Of a stretch of 25,585 nt of DNA, positions 21,630 to 25,585 are shown piece after piece; within the stretch, counting starts at the first letter, position 1, and each line of letters begins with the position of its first letter. Origin of the DNA: Bacteroidales bacterium UBA5266 (GTDB lineage Bacteria; Bacteroidota; Bacteroidia; Bacteroidales; WCHB1-69); the NCBI GenBank assembly GCA_002411545.1, contig DHTG01000045.1:1-25585 (forward strand), written 5' to 3'. Under the pieces are notes generated by a model. The model was not told where the DNA came from, made no database searches, and saw only the letters and a program-made list of their open reading frames with translations. The position numbers and the translations under genes are program-made.

Positions 21630-23375
21630 TTATTCTTGTTTGGCTGCTTTGATTTTTTCTAACAGTTGCGGATGGTCTTTACCTAACTCTTTGGCTTTAT
21701 TCCAATACAACAATGCTTGATTGCTTTCCCCTAATTTCATAAGGATATCGCCGTAATGTTCGAGTATATCAGGGTCCGTGTCGCCGCCGTGTTTGATGGC
21801 TTTTCCCATCCATTCTTTGGCTTTTTCCACTTCGCCTTTTTTATATAAAATCCAAGCATAGGTATCTTCGTAGACGGCTTCGTTGGGACTAAGCTTATTG
21901 GCTCTTTCCGACAAGGTGAGTGCATAGTCCAAACGTTCGCCGCGTTGACTTAGATAATAGCTGTAGTTGTTGAGTACAATCGGATTATTTGCATTTTGAA
22001 GGATGTATTTCTCGAAATATTCATCGGATTTTTTATAATCTTGAAGCGTATAATAGGCTTCGGCCAGATGATAATAAAACTGAAGTGCCATATTTATATT
22101 ATCCACAACATATTTTTTCCCTTCATTTAAACTTTGTACGGCTGTTTCCCATTCTTCTTTATAAGTAGCCATCATGCCATGTATTAGGTAGGGGAGTGCT
22201 TGATTTGGAAAAAGTTCCATAGCCGTTTTGCTTTCCGTATAGGCTTTATCCCATTGGTTGATATCGACCAATATGGAAAGATATTGCTCCCAGACTACAT
22301 ATTTTGATTGATCAAAGGACAATACTTTTTCAAAAGCGGCAGCGGCTTCTTCCAAGCGATTATCCTGTGAAAGAAAATCTCCATAGACCGACCAGGTCAT
22401 GGCTTCTTGCGGATGGGTTTTGGTCAAAGTATCCAACAAGATAAAAGCTTCTTTTTTATATTCTGGATTTTTGTTGACCAAGGGGAAATAGCGCATGATT
22501 ATTTTCACCTTTTCGTCGAGTTTCAAGGACGGGGCGGCAAATACCTGTTTTAATTCTTCGAAGGCTTCTTCGTTCTTTTTATTCGACAAGTAGTAATTGT
22601 ACAATATAATGTGAATTTCAGGATTAGTGGGGTCGATGGTTTTGGCTTTTTCGATATAAGGAATGGCCTTGTCGGACATGTTATTCGTATTATACAAATC
22701 GGCAATCTGCAAGTAGTTCTTGGCTTCCTTGGGATAAGCTTCGATGAGTTTTTCGAGTTCTTTCACGGCACGGTCTATGTCTTTTAAATGTAACCATATG
22801 TTTTGTTTGGCGTAAATGATATCTTCGTTGATACCGGTAAGAATTTCAATTTTATCGTAAATTTTTACCGCTTCTTTCAGTTTGTTTTGATAGATCAAGG
22901 AAAGGGCGTAATTGTATAGATATTCTATGTTTTCGGGATGTTTTTCGCTGATGGTTTTCCATAGTTTTTCCGATTCGGTATAATTTTCTGTCATATTATA
23001 GATGTCGCCCAACATGATTTTATACCATATATTGGTGTCGTTGAGTTGTATGGCAGTTTGCACATGCACAATGGCATCTTGCAATTGATGTTTGGCAATG
23101 AGAATGTTGGCATATTCAAAATGCGCGGCGTCGTGGGTAGGTTCTGTTCGTAAAACTTCCTGTAATAATTGTTCGGCTACACCATAATTGCCTAATAAAC
23201 GCTCTTTTACAGCTTCAATGAATTGGGCTGTGTTTTTATATTGTTCTTTTTGACTTAAAACGACAACTTCGCTTTTTTGTTTATTCTTTTTCTCTTTTCT
23301 CTTTTCTTTTTGTGCCGATACGTTCCAACACGTACATAGAAAACAGCCTATCAAAAGGGTGCTAATTATTTTCAT
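21630..23375 (-). CDS. Exported tetratricopeptide-repeat protein
   Basis: The 581 residues begin with a signal peptide (MKIISTLLIGCFLCTCWNVSAQ, described here as residues 1-22 ending in VSAQ), a strongly basic stretch (KEKRKEKKNKQK) and then TPR-type helical pairs to the C-terminus. Repeat units are visible by their A/L/Y/P spacing, for example NYGVAEQLLQEVLRTEPTHD, HLQDAIVHVQTAIQLND-type and RLEEAAAAFEKVLSFDQSKY, and a final unit ending SNQALLYWNKAKELG. There is no catalytic domain. It is probably a periplasmic protein-protein scaffold; its partner is unknown. It lies 15 bp after dut, and this dut-TPR order is familiar from Bacteroidales genomes. Confidence 0.88.
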   Translation of the reverse strand: MKIISTLLIGCFLCTCWNVSAQKEKRKEKKNKQKSEVVVLSQKEQYKNTAQFIEAVKERLLGNYGVAEQLLQEVLRTEPTHDAAHFEYANILIAKHQLQDAIVHVQTAIQLNDTNIWYKIMLGDIYNMTENYTESEKLWKTISEKHPENIEYLYNYALSLIYQNKLKEAVKIYDKIEILTGINEDIIYAKQNIWLHLKDIDRAVKELEKLIEAYPKEAKNYLQIADLYNTNNMSDKAIPYIEKAKTIDPTNPEIHIILYNYYLSNKKNEEAFEELKQVFAAPSLKLDEKVKIIMRYFPLVNKNPEYKKEAFILLDTLTKTHPQEAMTWSVYGDFLSQDNRLEEAAAAFEKVLSFDQSKYVVWEQYLSILVDINQWDKAYTESKTAMELFPNQALPYLIHGMMATYKEEWETAVQSLNEGKKYVVDNINMALQFYYHLAEAYYTLQDYKKSDEYFEKYILQNANNPIVLNNYSYYLSQRGERLDYALTLSERANKLSPNEAVYEDTYAWILYKKGEVEKAKEWMGKAIKHGGDTDPDILEHYGDILMKLGESNQALLYWNKAKELGKDHPQLLEKIKAAKQE

Positions 23376-23390
23376 TTTCGTTCAGCGTAT

Positions 23391-23825
23391 TTATTGTTTA
23401 CCGGTATGACCAAAACCACCTTCGCCACGTTGCGATTGAGATAGATTGTCGGTATTGATCCAGACCGCTTTTTCATGTTTGGCTATTACCATTTGAGCAA
23501 TCCTATCACCGTTGTTGACACAAAAATCTTCTTGAGAAAGGTTAATGAGTATAACTTTCACTTCGCCCCTATAATCGGCGTCGATAGTTCCGGGAGTATT
23601 CAATACGGTAATGCCGTATTTGGCGGCTAAACCGCTGCGAGGACGTATTTGTGCTTCATAACCCGGCGGTATTTCCAAATATAAACCTGTAGGAATGATA
23701 GCCCTTGCCAAGGGTTTTATCGTTACAGCTTCTTCGACAAAGGCTTTGATGTCCATGCCGGCCGAAGATGGGGTTTCATAGGCGGGTAGACTGTGAGGAG
23801 AGGTGTTTATAACTTTTATGTCCAT
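23391..23825 (-). CDS. dut: dUTP diphosphatase
   Basis: The trimeric enzyme hydrolyses dUTP to dUMP, keeping uracil out of DNA and supplying thymidylate synthesis. All five family motifs are present in 144 residues: AGMDI (22-26), RPRSGLA (61-67), [13 protein letters not shown] (76-88, with the catalytic Asp), GDRIAQMV (106-113) and [10 protein letters not shown] (133-142). Length is typical. It is the first gene of the six-gene minus-strand operon (dut, TPR, DUF721, Fur-like, pyrF, Smr), most of it nucleotide- or DNA-related. No convincing -7 element was found between its start and the divergent exporter gene. Confidence 0.97.
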   Translation of the reverse strand: MDIKVINTSPHSLPAYETPSSAGMDIKAFVEEAVTIKPLARAIIPTGLYLEIPPGYEAQIRPRSGLAAKYGITVLNTPGTIDADYRGEVKVILINLSQEDFCVNNGDRIAQMVIAKHEKAVWINTDNLSQSQRGEGGFGHTGKQ

Positions 23826-23995
23826 GTGTTAAAAAATTAAAATCTTGAATTCGGTTCTAAATTAACGAAACGCCCTTTATATTATTATAATTTATCCGTT
23901 AAGATTATGTTTTTGTATGCGACTTTATGGTCTAATCATAAGAGGATATTTTCAGAAAAAGCCTATAGCTATTGTTTCCGATAGTAAAAAATGGC

Positions 23996-24003
23996 TACTT
24001 TTG
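23996..24003 (+). promoter_or_regulatory. -7 element for the MATE exporter gene
   Basis: TACTTTTG matches TAnnTTTG exactly and lies 31 bp before the ATG at 24035. A TTG at 23972-23974 falls close to the -33 position (spacing 21 rather than about 19). This is one of the better promoter candidates in the window. Confidence 0.6.
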
Positions 24004-24034
24004 CCATTCTTGTTAAAAGGATAAATTATTTCGA

Positions 24035-25387
24035 ATGACGCATCTGAAAAGTCCGCTTGCCTTGGAGTTTGATAATATTGGAAAATTGTTGTGGCAATAT
24101 TCCATACCATCCATTATAGCAATGGTTGCCACCTCATTATACAATATCATCGATAGTATATTTATAGGACAAGGCGTAGGAGCGATGGCCATATCCGGTT
24201 TAGCCATTACCTTTCCTTTTATGAATTTAGCGGCAGCTTTCGGATCCTTGATAGGGGTAGGGGGTGCGGCCATCATGTCGGTGCGTTTGGGAGCCAAAGA
24301 TTATCGCAGCGCCGAAGAGATTTTAGGAAACCTGGTCTTGTTAAACGGTATAACGGGACTCTTATTTACCTTTCTCGGATTGGTGTTTTTAGATCCTATT
24401 TTGGTGTTTTTTGGAGCCAGCGATGTTACCCTTCCCTATGCGCGTTCTTTTATGAAGATTTTGCTCTATGGAAATATTATTACGCATTTATACTTCGGAT
24501 TAAACGGATTGATACGATCGTCGGGCTATCCGAAGAAAGCCATGTACAATGTGTTGATATCGGTGTTGGTGAATTGTATATTAGCTCCTTTGTTTATCTT
24601 TGGACTGGATATGGGCATAGCCGGAGCTGCCTGGGCTACCTTAATTGCTCAAGCCACAGCCTTTGTATTTGAATTAGCACATTTTTTCAATCAATCGAGT
24701 TATATTCGTTTTAAAACCGATACATTCGTTTTAAAGAAAAACCTGGTCTTTGATATCATTTCTATTGGGGTAGCTCCCTTTTTATTAAATGCGTGTGCTT
24801 CGTTGATTGTCATTGTGCTAAATCGTAAGCTACTCTTTTATGGAGGAGATTTGTCGGTGGGAGCATTTGGCATCATAAATCGCATAGGGACGTTTTTTGT
24901 CATGATTGTACTCGGATTAACTCAAGGAATGCAACCCATTGTCGGATATAATTACGGAGCTAAAAAATATAAAAGAGCACTTAAAGCGTTTAAATATACC
25001 GTGTTTTGTGCCGTATGTATTACGAGCAGCGGTTTTTTGTTGGGAGAAATTATCCCTAAACAAATGGTTGCTATGTTTACAACCGATGCGAAATTGATAG
25101 CTATCTCTAAGGAAGGCTTGCAAATAATGATGTTGATGTTTCCTTTTGTAGGTTTTCAAATGGTGGTTAGTCAATTTTTTCAATCCATAGGGAAAGCCAA
25201 ACAAGCGGTGTTCCTATCTTTGTCGCGGCAGATGTTATTCCTCTTACCGTTTTTGTTTATTTTACCCTACTTTGGAGGAACCAAAGGAGTATGGTTTAGC
25301 ATGCCGGCATCAGATTTTCTCGCTACCATTGTGGCTGTTGTATTGTTTGGAAAACACTATTTAACGTATAGACATAAAAGCAAATAA
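24035..25387 (+). CDS. MATE-family efflux transporter
   Basis: This 450-residue inner-membrane protein has about 12 hydrophobic segments in two similar halves, the layout of MATE exporters (Na+ or H+ antiport of drugs and metabolites). Recognisable family features include the N-terminal LLWQYSIPSIIAMVATSLYNIIDSIFIG region (seen as IPSIIAMVATSLYNIID and FIGQGVG), GVGGAAIMSVRLGAKD near 75-90, LNGLIRSSGYPKKAM near 155-169, and in the second half GLTQGMQPIVGYNYGAKKYKRA-type residues (LTQGMQPIVGYNYGAK). Length is normal (about 440-460). It is transcribed from its own promoter, divergent from dut, and is followed by the repeat-rich tract at the right edge. The substrate cannot be told from sequence. 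Confidence 0.93.
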   Translation: MTHLKSPLALEFDNIGKLLWQYSIPSIIAMVATSLYNIIDSIFIGQGVGAMAISGLAITFPFMNLAAAFGSLIGVGGAAIMSVRLGAKDYRSAEEILGNLVLLNGITGLLFTFLGLVFLDPILVFFGASDVTLPYARSFMKILLYGNIITHLYFGLNGLIRSSGYPKKAMYNVLISVLVNCILAPLFIFGLDMGIAGAAWATLIAQATAFVFELAHFFNQSSYIRFKTDTFVLKKNLVFDIISIGVAPFLLNACASLIVIVLNRKLLFYGGDLSVGAFGIINRIGTFFVMIVLGLTQGMQPIVGYNYGAKKYKRALKAFKYTVFCAVCITSSGFLLGEIIPKQMVAMFTTDAKLIAISKEGLQIMMLMFPFVGFQMVVSQFFQSIGKAKQAVFLSLSRQMLFLLPFLFILPYFGGTKGVWFSMPASDFLATIVAVVLFGKHYLTYRHKSK

Positions 25388-25479
25388 AATACTATCCAAC
25401 ACCAAATACACTCCAAGCAATCGTATTTCTCTGTCGTTGATACAGATAATTCAGCGGGTGAAAGTTCCCAAAAACAATT

Positions 25480-25585
25480 ACGAATTACGAAGAAGTCGCT
25501 AGTCTTGGGTCCCAAGTCGTAAGTCAACGCACTGAAAAACAGATAACAGACAACTGAGAACTAAAAAAAGTGCCGTGTGCCGAGA
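25480..25585. repeat. Intergenic tract of repeated short words
   Basis: After the exporter gene the sequence is made of doubled short words: ATTACGA twice in tandem, AAGTCGC/AAGTCGT/AAGTC, AACAGATAACAGACAAC, and GTGCCG twice near the end. It contains the palindrome CTTGGG-T-CCCAAG (25504-25516). Similar word-repeat tracts occur between genes in some Bacteroidota genomes. It has no coding sense and continues past the window edge. Confidence 0.5.

Noticed and set aside
1..25585. CRISPR array, transposase, phage or tRNA gene
   Set aside because: No regularly spaced repeats, transposase or integrase motifs, or tRNA-like clover-leaf sequence was recognised on either strand.

Overview
The window looks like chromosomal DNA from an anaerobic, fermentative member of the Bacteroidota, most likely Bacteroidales. 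The support is: low-GC genes with AT-rich spacers, little sign of Shine-Dalgarno sequences, several perfect matches to the Bacteroidota -7 promoter element TAnnTTTG, and a gene set (long-form PyrF, small Smr protein, DUF721, TPR protein, OmpA-type partial protein) typical of that phylum. No rRNA, tRNA, transposase, phage gene or CRISPR array was seen.

Region 1 (1-1482) holds the start of a secreted protein running off the left edge on the minus strand, then an AT-rich divergent spacer with promoters facing both ways and two inverted repeats.

Region 2 (1483-9846, plus strand) is the core of the window: a receiver protein, a complete HydC-HydB-HydA set like the electron-bifurcating NADH/ferredoxin [FeFe] hydrogenases, a soluble histidine kinase whose sensor half is an [FeFe]-hydrogenase-like domain with all four H-cluster cysteines, a second receiver protein, and a receiver-histidine kinase hybrid. 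Short spacers (1-18 bp from hydC onward) suggest one operon in which a hydrogenase is co-expressed with a probable H2 or redox sensing phosphorelay. None of its three receivers carries a DNA-binding output domain.

Region 3 (9982-13488, minus strand) is a second hydrogenase operon, tail-to-tail with the first across a pair of terminator hairpins. It is built differently: HydB is the minimal 404-residue form without the extra 2Fe-2S and ferredoxin domains, HydC has lost three of the four [2Fe-2S] cysteines, and HydA carries TSCSPGW in place of TSCCPAW. A division of labour between a bifurcating enzyme and a simpler NADH-linked enzyme is the likeliest reading. The HydEFG maturases are not in the window.

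Region 4 (13489-16013, minus strand) has OsmC, a Cupin_5 protein and an orphan lipoprotein, separated by AT-rich spacers. Region 5 (16256-19729, plus strand) has a small lipoprotein overlapping a SprT-like metalloprotein gene, then manC and a sufB that stands without sufC or sufD. Region 6 (19741-23825, minus strand) is a compact housekeeping operon read dut, TPR protein, DUF721, Fur-family regulator, pyrF, Smr. Region 7 (24035-25585) is a MATE-family exporter with its own promoter, followed by an intergenic tract of repeated short words at the right edge.
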